Source of the DNA: Charina bottae
Lineage: Eukaryota > Chordata > Lepidosauria > Squamata > Charinaidae
Length of the DNA stretch: 64,000 nt
Assembly (NCBI GenBank): GCA_023362775.1
Contig: JALMGJ010000006.1
Span: forward strand, 18,043,501-18,107,500
Reading direction: 5' to 3'
Below, in pieces: positions 11,321 to 22,159 of this stretch. Position 1 is the first letter of the stretch. The number at the start of each line of letters is the position of its first letter. The notes under the pieces were generated by a model that saw only the letters and a list, made by a program, of their open reading frames with translations, had not been told where the DNA came from and searched no databases. The position numbers were made by a program, and so were the translations under genes.

Positions 11321-11692
11321 TTTGTTGCAGTCTTCAGTTCACCATACCTCCCCTGGAAGTCCTGTGCTGCAGAAATTACATTGATATGGCCGCTAATGGC
11401 CAGTGAGTATCTATAATAGCTGTAAGTCAGCAAGGGCAGGTTCCACCAAAAGCCAAAGGTCCTAAAAGATGTTGACTCTGTATGGATTTCTTAGTCTGGC
11501 CTTGCCTAAGATTAGAATGCTAGTCAACTGTTAGCCTATTTTTGAGCACGGCCAGCTGTTCCATATAATCACAGTGCAAAAGAGTGCTATTTTGCAGTTC
11601 ATAGCTTAATTGTGCAATCTATTAGCGAGGAAAGGTGTGGACTGCTTGTACCTAACTTGCACCTAATTAGCAGTACAGTAATATTTCTGCTA

Positions 11693-12020
11693 GGGGGCGT
11701 GATGGCTCAGCGGTTAAGATGCCAGGCTTGTCAATCGGAGGGTCGCAAGTTCGGAGGTTCGAGACCCTAGCCCTGCGTGACGGAGTGAGCTCCCGCACTC
11801 GCCCCAGCTCTTGCCAACCTAGCAATTCGAAAGCATGCAAATGCAAGTAGATAAATAGGTACCACTTCGGTGGGATGGTAACAGCGTTCCACACGGCATG
11901 CCGGCCACATGACTGTGGAAGCGTCTTCAGACAACGCTGGCTCTTCGGCTAACAGACGGAGATGAGCACCGGCCCCTAGAGTCGGACACGACTGTATGGG
12001 GGAACCTTTACCTTTACCTT
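11693..12020 (+). mobile_element. Sauria-type SINE (tRNA head, Bov-B-like tail)
   Basis: Head GGGGGCGTGATGGCTCAGCGG (A box) and GGTTCGAGAC (B box). The body holds CTAGCAATTCGAAAGCATGC. The end is AGAGTCGGACACGACTG followed by ACCTTTACC repeats. A perfect 14-bp TSD, TAATATTTCTGCTA, flanks it at 11679-11692 and 12021-12034. The sense copy lies in an ERC1 intron (opposite strand). Confidence 0.92.
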
Positions 12021-12479
12021 TAATATTTCTGCTACATCCATCCTACTGCAATTACCGCTATCTCCAAATAAGAAGAGCAATATTATTATCATCAGTGGCA
12101 AAGACGAATGCCCAGGATGGCACAGGATGCAAACTCACTTTCTGCAAGAACCAGAGGCAATTCTTTCTGTGATCAAACTGTTTGTTCTATTACTTTGATT
12201 AATTTTTGTGTTACTATTTTTTATTTCTGCACAAGTGTGTGCAAGAGAAAAAAATGATTATTAAATTGTATTTTGCAGCCTGCTGTTAAGTTTGAATGAA
12301 AGAATGGGTCTTGCTGAGAAATAAAGGAATGTTAGAATTGGAAGATCATAATCTGAGGTTTGTTGGCATGGGTTTTTATGGTACGATAAAGTTAAAGTTA
12401 ATGTACTGTATATTTTAAAAATCATTATGTAATAAGTGCCATATTGAGAGTGTGGAACAAATATAAACCCAGGTTTTGC

Positions 12480-13370
12480 CCGAAGATATATTTATTGATC
12501 TCAGCACAAGAAGCATTCAATAGAAGAGAAACAGCAGATAGGGAGTAATGGTCAACATATGAAGACTTATTAATACAGGAAGATGGAAAAATTAAGATGA
12601 AGTCAAAAGAACTCTTGACTGCAGAAGGACATAGTTTTCAATGGTTCTCATATGCACAGTTAAAAGAAAGGTTTAATATGGATAAAGATAATTGGAATTG
12701 AAAAACACAAAACAGAATTTGAAATTGAATTATGCACAAATGATGAACATGTAATAGTAAAAATGTATAAACTATTGTTAAGATTTAAAACAGAGGAAGG
12801 TTTAAAGATTGCATGACAAAATGGGCTATTAATTTTGGGTATAATATAAGGATGGACACTTGGGAGAGAATGTGGGTAACTGGTATTAAATTTACATTGT
12901 GTCACAATTTAAGAGAAAATGTTTATAAAATGATGTATCGTTGGCATATGACACCAGAGAAATTATCAAAAATGTACAAAGGTATTTCAAACCAGTGTTG
13001 GAAATGTGAAAAACATGAAGGGACATTTTATCATGCATGGTAGACTTGTGAGAAAGCTAAGAAATTTTGGATACAAATTCACATGATGATGCAAAGGATT
13101 TTAAAGATTAATATTGCAAAGAAACCAGAATTCTTTTCATTGGGACTTATGGACAATGAATTTAAAAAGACACATGGTAGATTAATTTTGTATATGGTAA
13201 CTGCAGCAAGATTACTGTATGCACAACAATGTAAGAATAATGAAATCCCCACAGTGGAGGAATGGATTGTGAAAATGTCAGAATTCTCAGAAATGGCAAA
13301 ACTGACATGTTTGGTCAGAGAAAAAAACAACGAAAACTTTTTTGAAATACTGGAAACATGAAGGCTTGTA
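12480..13370 (+). mobile_element. L1 ORF2 3' fragment (decayed)
   Basis: Plus-strand frames 12813-13043 and 13083-13361 read as the L1 ORF2 C-terminus: MYRWHMTPEKLSKMYK, then a Cys-His motif CWKCEKHEGTFYHAW, then a W-to-stop change, then KKFWIQIHMMMQRIL. Upstream, LLTAEGHSFQWFSYAQL belongs to the same protein with shifts. It is a dead copy, 5'-truncated. Confidence 0.75.
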
Positions 13371-13479
13371 CCATTGGTTTTCTTATTTCAATCTTTTGTC
13401 TGGGACTCATAATCTCTTCTTTCCTGTCCTGAAGGAAAGGCTGAGTGGAAAGGAGTATATGGTGTTGGCTGCCAGTTCC

Positions 13480-13875
13480 TAAAGAACACATTCTAAAGTT
13501 TATCTTGGAGAAGAGAAGACTGTGGGTAGATATGAAAGTGGTCTTCAAACATCTGAAGAGCTATCATGTAGAAGATGAAGCAGAATCTTCTACATGATAG
13601 AATTGTTCAGACTTGTTCCAGAAGATAGACCAAGAAATAATGGGTTTAAATTAGGAAGTAGAAGATTTCAGTTGGACATCAGGAAAAAATCCTAACGTTC
13701 AATAATGGAACAGACTTACAGCAGATGGTGGATTTTTCTTCACTGGTGGTGTTTAAACAGAAGCTGGATGACCATTGGTTGGTGATACTGTAGACTGGAT
13801 TCCTGTGCTGCACGGGATTTGACTAACTAATCTCTTAGGTCCCTTCCAACTTCTATGTTCTATGTTCTATGATCA
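13480..13875 (+). mobile_element. CR1 LINE 3' end
   Basis: The segment ends GGTCCCTTCCAACTTCTATG followed by two more TTCTATG units, the known CR1 3' signature. The translated DNA just upstream resembles the CR1 C-terminus (FSSLVVFKQKLDDHW). A 15-bp inverted repeat (CTATCATGTAGAAGA at 13561-13575 and its complement at 13586-13600) lies inside. Confidence 0.75.
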
Positions 13876-15647
13876 TGTTTCCTCCTCCTCAGGGTTTTCA
13901 TCAGAACAGACCAGATGAAAGGGCGTAATGGGCAGTTTCCAGAAGACAACATAGCTTCACTTAAATTAGGCAATTCCACAGAACAATCGTACTTTAAAAA
14001 GCATGTATTTAGCTGGTGCCTGATATGAGGAATTTTTAGCTAACCTAAAGGATTCAATGTGCATTGCAGTAAATACAGATAAAAACTCTAGCTTTTGATA
14101 ACAAGTTTCCACAGCCTTGCCACCAGCAAGTGAGAAATAAAAAAATCCATCAGCAATAAAATTGAAGAATGTTTCCGGATCAAGCTTTACAATAAAATTC
14201 TGTATTAAATCCGTATTTGCCTTAAACTCGGACATAAACTTACAGCTATATAATAAGTAGCAACTAAACATAAATAGTGAGAAGTTGAGAGGGAAATACT
14301 ACCATCTTCTGGACATTAAATGTTGCACAGGAAAGACAGAACCAATATTTTAGGCAATGCAGTATGAATGAGTTGAAAATTTAATGAACTAGTCTGGACT
14401 TAGCAGTTTCAGATGCTCTAAATGACTTGCTACTAGAGATAACTAGCAGAGATGTAGAAAATGACCTAATTTTACATGGATAAACCAGAGAAAAATAACT
14501 GATTAAAAATTGTAAACCAGACAAATACATGAAAGCAAATATTATGCTTAAAATATTTCTAAGTCAGTTATCTTTAACTTAGTTGAGAATAATTCCTCCC
14601 TTTATGTGCAACATGCTGAATGAAGCATAGGCATGGATACCTCCCATAGAGCTGTCCAGTCTCCTTACTTCATTTGACTCTAATTTGGTTTAAATACTGT
14701 TTTAATCTACAAAAGAAATATGGAATGCAACATTTTTCTCTATAAGAATGCCTCTGGGCCCTATATGATGGATGTTTTCTACCCCAGTCCCATTTCCTGA
14801 CAGCAACTGCCTATCTGATTTTATTGTTTATATGAATGTGTACTGTCCGATGTTAATCCGGCTACATTTTACCTTAAATTTATAAATTTTATCATAAAGT
14901 TACATGAAAATCAATGAAAAATACAATGCCTATTGAAATGCCACTTGAAACATGCTTGCAAAACAGCAAATGGTTTCAAACATCCTTCATAGAAAAGTAA
15001 CTGTTTCTATGAAAACTACAGAATTGCCATTCTTTACTGTTGCTAAGATTTCTTCTTGGTCTTCTAAACAGAGGTAGATGGTCATTTACAGCTTCCCAGT
15101 AAAATCAAATATAAAGAATACTGTATAGAAACATGGTGATTCAGGCAAGCTATATTTATAAACACAGAGAGTAAATAAAGCTTGCTGTTATGTAACCATA
15201 AGAGGAATTCCTGATTACCCCCGGTATTTTTCCTGCACAAGAATGAATTCCTAAAGAACAAAAAAGTAAAGTTCATAAATATTTTGCTTATTCCATTTTC
15301 AGACATGTTCTTGACGGATACCCTCTGTCTGAATCCAGGCTTGAAAATATATGGATATACACAACCCAAAATTTCAAATTTCAGCTTCTAATCTTTTGTG
15401 ATACTTTGATATTATTGCCAGATACATCCCAACTTCCTACACACAGAATTTATCGAATGATATGTGAGGCCAGAATGAATGATGAATAGGAAACCAATCT
15501 GCACTCAGGCAATTTCAGCTTCCAGACTTCAGTGTGGGTTGCTTTTTCGTAAGTTAGAAAAAGCTGCAAGTGCTTCCTTCTATCAAAACATAAAACAAGA
15601 AAAAAATTAATTAGTGCAAGATTAGATGGATTAAGTGAGGGACTCAC
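13876..15647 (-). other. ERC1 intron 3 segment, no recognisable feature
   Basis: AT-rich sequence upstream of the exon 3 donor. I see no exon, RNA gene or clear repeat family here; frames in it are short and show no known motif. Confidence 0.4.
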
Positions 15648-16064
15648 TTCTCTGAGCAAGCTGTTCTCCTTTTCCTTTTGCTCTAGTAAGGTTTCCAGGT
15701 GGTGAACGTGCATTTCAGCCTCTGCCAGCCTTCTCGTACGCTCATGATCTTCCTCTGTGGCTTTTGCAGGCAATCCCTTGCTCTGCAGCATTTCCAGTAA
15801 CTTTTTTATTGACTCATCACGAGCATTTAAGGTCTGTTTCTGAGTCTCAATGCGCAACTCCATTTCTTCCAGGGTTTTGCGTAGCAAGAAGAGTTCCTTG
15901 GCTTGACGCTCATGTTCTGCATGAAGCCGCTGGAAGTTTTCTTCTGTAAGTTCTGTAAGAAATGGTTCATTGGATCTACTGCTGGTGTCTTGCTGGAAAA
16001 GCTGGTTCAGGTCCCTCTGGATCCTAAGCTCATCCTGAAGAGCTTGAATTGTCATCTGCATATG
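15648..16064 (-). CDS. ERC1: ERC1 coding exon 3 (139 codons, coiled coil)
   Basis: Begins HMQMTIQALQDELRIQRDLN and ends HHLETLLEQKEKENSLLRE, following mammalian ERC1 almost residue for residue except around the SSRSNEPFLTELTEEN stretch. The acceptor is TTTATTTTCCAG|CAT and the donor GAA|GTGAGT; both ends are phase 0. It encodes residues 224-362 of a long parallel coiled coil. In this family the N-terminal coiled coils bind liprin-alpha and active-zone partners, and the Rab6 site lies further C-terminal. Confidence 0.97.
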
Positions 16065-16586
16065 CTGGAAAATAAAAACCCATATCAGTTATCATTTTAT
16101 CAAGAAGAAATACAGTATAGATTTATAACAGAGAACATAAATGTACAATATTGCTTCCCAAAACACTAGACATACAAGACAGGGAGAGAATACAAAGTCA
16201 AACAAATCATGACAAATCAAGCAAACAGTTAAATTCCAATTTCCTTTATATCGTATACCTCTACCAATTTGTATAATTTGATATAAGGTAAGAAGTAAGC
16301 TGCTCTGAACCCAATGAGATAATGAAATCTAGCATGAAAGCTTTCTAATGTTGTTAGAAAAGCCTTAAACAATTAAAATATTTTTTTTAAATCAAGAAAG
16401 TACAATACTACTATATTTTACATTAAAATCAATATGAAATAAATGGATCAGGTAGGTGTTAATGCTACGGTATCCATATGTTATCCAAACGGTATCCATA
16501 TGGTATCCAAACACAAACAGGTTGCTAATGAGTAAGTTACGTCCCTTACTCATCCAGTTCAATTAGCGATCTCCTAGGGCACCACT

Positions 16587-16923
16587 AGGGGCGTGGTGGC
16601 TCAGCGGGTAAGACACCAGGCTTGTTGATCAGAAGATTGCAAGTTCGGAGGTTCGAATCCCTAGCCCTGCGTGCGGAGTGAGCTCCCGCACTAGCTCCAG
16701 CTCTTGCCAACCTAGCAATTCGAAAGCATGCAAATGCAAGTAGATTAATGGGTACCACTTCGGTGGGTAGGTAACAGCGTTCTGCGTGTGTCATGCGGCC
16801 ACATGACCGTGGAAGTGTCTTCGGACAACGCTGGCTCTTTGGCTAACAAACGGAGATGAGCACCGGCCCCTAGAGTCGGACACGACTGCACAAATGTGCG
16901 GGGGGTACCTTTAGCTTTACCTT
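16587..16923 (+). mobile_element. Sauria-type SINE
   Basis: Same family as 11.69 kb: GGGGCGTGGTGGCTCAGCGG head, GGTTCGAATCC B box, AGTCGGACACGACTGCAC tail and ACCTTTAGC-type end. A short direct repeat TAGGGCAC (16575-16582 and 16924-16931) is the likely TSD. Confidence 0.9.
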
Positions 16924-18735
16924 TAGGGCACTGAAGTCATTAAATGTTAAAGCCAATAGTTGGAACAGAATCTGAAAAATACTTTTTTAAAAAAATAGTA
17001 ACTTATTCATGATGTAGTCTAAAATTGTTAACACTATAAAAAACAGAATTTGCTGAAAATATATCAGATATGATGGCTTGCCTGTCTACTATTCCATTCT
17101 GATATTCTACCAGGTTAAATCCTATCTATACTTAGAAACTGTTTTCACAGAAACAGGTTCCTGGCTCCCACATTTCAAGAGGAATGTGAGAGCTAGGAAC
17201 CCACTAAAGGGCTACAGTCAGTGCCATAAAGCAGCTCACCAACCATAGCTACCCTGGTTCCCTAATTCCAATTATCAAGGTATACAACACCCAAATAGTT
17301 CCAATGATTACAAACAGTGCAGAACTATGGGGATAGATAAATGCTCCCTTATTGAAACAGATACAGTCCATCTTCCTGAATTGCATTTTGAGGGTGGACA
17401 AATCCATGCCAACTCCAGCAGTAATGGCTGAGTTAGGTATACTATACAAAGTCACCTAGCAATTAAAGTCTTCAACTATTGAGTGAAGCAAGAAAGGCTT
17501 CCATATATACTATATTAAATAGCAGGGCAAATTATGAATATGGGTTTTAGGAAGAAAATTATAAGACCAATAAGAAATAATAGATGAAAAGATTCAAATA
17601 GATACTAGCAATAATCTTTAATGTTTAATGTGAAGCATATACAGTATTTCCAGGTTGTGGTCAATGGTTAGGGAAATAAATGGAAAGGAAGGGGAAAATG
17701 TGTAACTAGAAAGTTTTCCCATAATGTTTTTATTTATGTATTATTTATACATTGTTTCTTCTTGTGTTATCCAACGTAGACCTTTTTTCCCCTTTGCATT
17801 TCATTTCATTATTCTAATTATAAAAATATCTTTTAAAAAAAGAGACGGTTCTGTCTCTTGGTTTTCTTCAACTAGACTTTCACCTTAAGTGGGACAGAGA
17901 CAATGAAATGCAGACAGGCAGTTATTAGTGTCATTTCATTTAAAGAGACACTTTACTCAAACTCCATGAAATTTACCCTCATTATCCTTAAATCTGCATA
18001 TTTTAATCTAGTATTTCTGTAGAATAGGTCCTCATTGCTTTTGAAGCAAACCAAACACATAATTTTTTTTAAAATAGCGTTCTTTGGTGAAGTGACTCAA
18101 TGCAGAAGAATCTGGGCTTTGCATTTTTCATATTAACATGGATATCTCAGTTCCTCCTTTCTAGGCAATGATTCCCTATGGCTGCTAAAGCAGGCCAGTG
18201 TGATTCAAAAACTTATTTTTTGTACTGTTGAATGAGTAAGATTTTCCTCCTCACCTGATCCTCTAAAAGTCTTTGTTCTGCAAGGATGATCTTAAAGCAA
18301 AGCTCTACTGGCTCCATCTATCTTTAACTGCATTCAAGTCTTCCAACTCTCACTTAGAATTGTATCCAATATTGATCAAGACTGGAGACTGAGATATTTG
18401 GGGGGTGGGGGTGGGTATAAATACTCTCTTGGCTTGGGATTTTCATTTTTTTCTTTAACCACAATGGAATAAAACATGTGCATGAATGCACTCACAACTT
18501 GTTTTGTGGTTTTACATAAACGTATCCTTTAAAACAAAAGAAGTCCCTGAGTTCTCTCCTATCCACTTCAGAAAGTATGAGCTACAAAGAGACAGACACA
18601 GGCCACAATAGGACAGCAGTCAAAGAAAGCTGAAAGAATCTCTTGAAGGGGCTGATCTCAATGCAGAAACACGCAGAATAATTTGTCTGTTCCCAGTATC
18701 ACATTACCTTCCAAAAGACATACATCTCAACAAGG
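16924..18735 (-). other. ERC1 intron 2 segment
   Basis: Mostly AT-rich sequence without recognisable exons. It holds a 19-bp-arm hairpin at 17156-17201 (reported separately) and a G-rich tract near 18400. Confidence 0.4.
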
Positions 18736-18739
18736 GTTT

Positions 18740-19475
18740 TAGATGTTTGTTTATTTATTTCTAATTTAGATTTCTATGGACACCCAAGTCAACAGTGACT
18801 CTGGGCAACATACAAATTAAAAACAAAACCATAGTATACTGGATCAACGAAAGAAATAAACAATATATAAAATAATAGACATGCACTATGGAGAAATCCA
18901 ACATAGTTCAATCCAAGTGGGCACATACTCCAAACTATTTTGGGGTGTGGCCAAAATCCTGGTCTTCAAGGCCCATTTGAAGGATGACAGGATCAGGGCT
19001 GTTTGAAACACCAGCAGGATGCTGTTCCAGAGGGCACCATGACAGAGGAGGTCTACTTCCTATGCCTCAAAAGAAAGCACTCTCAGTCCAGGAAAGGACA
19101 CATTGGCGGACTAGATGAATCTGGGCAAAGGCCTTTCTAGCAACACCTGCAACCTGGTCTTTGAGCAGGACCTAAGAGTCCTGAAACACCCCCAAATTGC
19201 ACACCAGTTCTGTCTGGTAAACTGCAACTTTGTTCAGAATTAAAGATGGAAACCAGAAGTACCATGTACCCACAGCCACGCAGTCTTATTAGGGTTGAAT
19301 GTAAGCTTGTTCCTCCCCATCCAGCCTCCAGACAGTGGGACAAGACCGTGACAGCATCATTTGGTCAACTGGGGTAGAGATATACAGCTATCACTGGCAT
19401 ACTGATACCTGACCCCATATCAGTAGATGATCTCACTTAGTGGCTTCATGTACATGTTAAACAGGAGGAGTGAGA
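18740..19475 (-). mobile_element. L2 LINE relic
   Basis: Reading the plus strand, the order tail (TTTATTTATTTCTAATTTAG, CTCTGGGCAAC) to RT region (GGCTTCATGTACATGTTAAA near 19440) copies that of the young L2 at 8.9-10.05 kb, with many substitutions. A fragment, RLRGCGYMVLLVSIFN, is too decayed to call coding. Confidence 0.7.
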
Positions 19476-20369
19476 ACGTCTTATGATGAGAGAACCATCC
19501 CATTCCCTTTTCTTCCCACTGTTTGTGATATATCTACAGTATGTCAGAATGCCCTTTTCAGAACGTTCTTAGAGAAAGGGAAAAAACAGATTTAGTAGCA
19601 AAAGTTCACGATAACCAATTTTTGGAACAGCAGGGAGCAACTGCAATTAATTCAAATGTAACATAATCAAAGTAAGTCTGGAGAGAACCTGTAAATTTCA
19701 TGTTCAATATTTTTCCAGTACTAAAAAAGGCACACAAAGGCTATAATTTCATTGATGTGGAAATACGTTTCATAGAACTCAACTGAATTTTTGACTTCTG
19801 AGTGGTCATGTATAAGATTTCAGTGTTTGTGTTCTGTGTACTTTATTTTATTCAATGCTTTACTTAGAAGTTATATTTAGAGAATTTGTAAACATAGTAT
19901 TTACTATTCTTACATTATTTAGATTACGTCAAAAAAGTTAAGTACAACTTTGACTTTATAGCTGATATGGTAGCCATTCTCATTGCCTAATCTGACTTAT
20001 TTTGCATACATCATTGTGTTTATGGCACAATATATTGCCCCAAAACAAGTTCCACAAAATTGAACCCAACCCATCTCAATATATATTAACAGTTCACAAA
20101 CAAAATACTCAAAAGTATGAGCTTTGTTTCTTAAAAATCAGCAGAAAAAAGGAATAGATTTTATGACATGGAGACCCATGATCCATCTGCCATGAACAAA
20201 AAGTGCTGCTTGTGGCCCTGTGGCACTCTTCCTATACAGTTACCTTTGTAATACAAAACTGATTCAATGGGAATGTAGTTACAGCTAACTCCCAGCCAGA
20301 CGATGTCTAATATGACCCCCTCAGGCAAATGCTACGGCCCAAATAAGGACTTATAATGTCTACATGTCT

Positions 20370-20525
20370 GGATAGCACCTAGGCCTGATTTCAAAAAAAG
20401 CTAAGCAGGGTAAACACATTTAGAACTTGGAAGAGAGACCATCAGAAAATCCCAGATCTGTTTAAAAACATCACAGAAAAGGCAATGGCAATCCACTTCC
20501 ATACTGTCGCCCAAAAAATTGCATC
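20370..20525 (+). mobile_element. 5S-rRNA-derived SINE
   Basis: GCCTGATTTCAAAAAAAGCT then AAGCAGGGT and TTAGAACTTGGAAGAGAGACC follow 5S rRNA internal-promoter sequence. A SINE body with AAGGCAATGGCAATCCACTTCC follows. It is too diverged and too short to be a 5S gene. Confidence 0.65.
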
Positions 20526-20655
20526 CAGACCGTGACAGCCTCCAGACACTGGGGCAAGACCTTGACAGCATCATTTGGTCAACCGGCGTAGAGATATACA
20601 GCTATCATTGGCATACTGATATCTGATCCCATATCAGTAGATGACCTCAGTCACC
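20526..20655 (-). mobile_element. L2 LINE relic, same segment as 19325-19440
   Basis: GCCTCCAGACACTGGGGCAA through GACAGCATCATTTGGTCAAC to CCCATATCAGTAGATGA repeats the block at about 19325-19440 with few differences. Either both are relics of one subfamily or part of the first was duplicated about 1.2 kb away. Confidence 0.7.
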
Positions 20656-20685
20656 AGGAATTGAGCAGGTTTCAAGAAAGACTAC

Positions 20686-20781
20686 TTTTTCTTTTTTTTT
20701 TAATAAGAATTTTATTAAGTTAAATAAAATTACAAAATTTTGCGGGCACAGCTGCTCAGTCCGCCATATTCCCACCAGAAG
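20686..20781 (-). mobile_element. Minimal L1-derived element: 5' end fused to 3' tail
   Basis: On the minus strand it starts GGTGGGAATATGGCGGACTG, as does the 5' end of the L1 copy at 42.03 kb. After about 50 bases it passes into the L1 3' tail, AACTTAATAAAATTCTTATT plus an A-run. About 95 bp in all. Imperfect direct repeats (CAAGAAAGACTACT / CAAGAAGATCTAACT) flank it. Confidence 0.55.
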
Positions 20782-22074
20782 TCCAAGAAGATCTAACTAA
20801 CAAAAGACTGTTTTTCAACTTCTGCACAATATTCTTAAAAAAAAACTGGACAGAGGATTACTGCAGAAGAATATTAATTTTATACAGAACAATATTCCTG
20901 ATACAGCACTGCTATGTCAGGGGTAGTAATGCATTACAGATATTGCCGTAGAAGTTCCTCCCATCCATGTGAAGCATTCTGGGTTCACCTCTTCCTTTAA
21001 TTCCACTCCCCTTTCCTAGCATGTTTCTAAGAAGCTACAGCAGTATCAGTACTTAAACCAGAGGTCCCCAACTTTGGGGATGGTGGGCACATCGTCAGGA
21101 ATCCCTGGTTTAGGTCTTGATTTAGGGTTCAGTTTTTGATAAGCATAACATTTGCTTGCCTTTGGCCTCTCCTTACAAACCGTGTTGTAGTTAAAGCTCT
21201 GTGACCATGTTTTATATTTAGCTCCTTGGCCTACCATCTTTGTTCAGTGCTTTGTCCCTTTTCTGAAATGCTATCAGTTACCTATTCTCCACTATTTGCT
21301 GTCCTATTAAAGGCTGTGGCCTCTTGTTCTATCTGGGTTGGTTTATGTCTATTTTTTTCTGTTCCTTTTGGGCTATTTTTATTTAAAGATCTGTAAATGT
21401 TCTGTTCCTCTTTGCCCCTTATATAGTAGACAGCCTACAGGCTTGACAATTAAGACACACAGACCTCACATTCAATGACCACATATTCCTGTGGGGAAGA
21501 CTCATATCCTGAGTAAATCCTGGTGGTGGTGGTGCTTGGAGGCGAACTTTGCCAAATTATTCCTTCTAATCTCAATCCTGCCTTCAGTTGTCATTTAAGG
21601 TGGGTTTCTAGTTCTACATGGATTTTTCCAAATACGCAAAGGAGGCTAAATTCTATCCAGCAAAGGTAATTTTTATCTTGTATTCAATTTTTTTAAATTC
21701 TTTATTAATCTTTCACTAATTTGCCCATTTTTGAGAGAATATATGCAGAATATATATTTGATTCTTCGTTTCCTCTTTGCCAGTAAAACTTTCCAGATTC
21801 TTTTTTGGGTCAACAAGTTCTGTTCATCAGAAAAAGGAATCGCTTTTCCTTTGTGTGTTCAGTTTAAAAATAAGAATAGATATAATTAACTCTGATCGTG
21901 AACACTGTCAGGCCATGATCATGCATAACAAAGGGCTGCAGCTCCAATACGCCTTTATTATTATAGGTTCTATGGATATGTACTGTTGGGAGGATGTTGG
22001 GGGAATGGATTCTGGAGAGGCTATTGCTAGCTATATAGGTATAAATATATAGATATAGATACTGTATATTTATT

Positions 22075-22155
22075 GTTTTGTTTTTATGCTGTGAGCCACC
22101 CAGAGTTAATTGGGGCTGGGCAGCTTCTAAGTTGGATTAAATCAATAAATACTAC
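22075..22155 (+). mobile_element. L2/CR1-type 3' tail, plus orientation
   Basis: GTGAGCCACCCAGAGTTAAT then GGGGCTGGGCAGCTTCTAAG and ATTAAATCAATAAAT is the forward form of the tail module seen elsewhere in reverse. Confidence 0.6.
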
Positions 22156-22159
22156 TTTG

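Larger units (their letters stand above)
7525..11365 (-). mobile_element. L1-type LINE, internally deleted, interrupted by an L2
   Basis: The left edge is the minus-strand tail (TTTTTTATTAAGAATTTT, 7526 onward). The right edge (11340-11365, CCATACCTCCCCTGGAAG) matches the 5' end of the L1 copy at 42.03 kb. An imperfect direct repeat flanks it: GCTGCAGAAGATTAATAC at 7507-7524 and GCTGCAGAAATTAC at 11366-11379. At 7950-8280 the minus strand has an ORF1-like coiled-coil frame (EVLKFKREIQVTNLERDLEE) with stops. The RT-coding ORF2 is absent. The L2 at about 8.9-11.3 kb inserted into it later. Confidence 0.6.

Noticed and set aside
11693..11780. tRNA gene from the A and B boxes (also at 16.6 and 27.0 kb, and near 290)
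   Set aside because: The heads are parts of about 330-bp SINEs with shared tails and TSDs; the cloverleaf is not complete.
20370..20470. 5S rRNA genes (also 38.2 and 59.8 kb)
   Set aside because: Only internal parts of 5S are present, diverged and fused to a SINE body.
21056..21112. Half of a family C hAT element (CAGAGGTCCCCAACTTTGGG)
   Set aside because: One end only; opposite end and TSD not found, so not listed as a feature.
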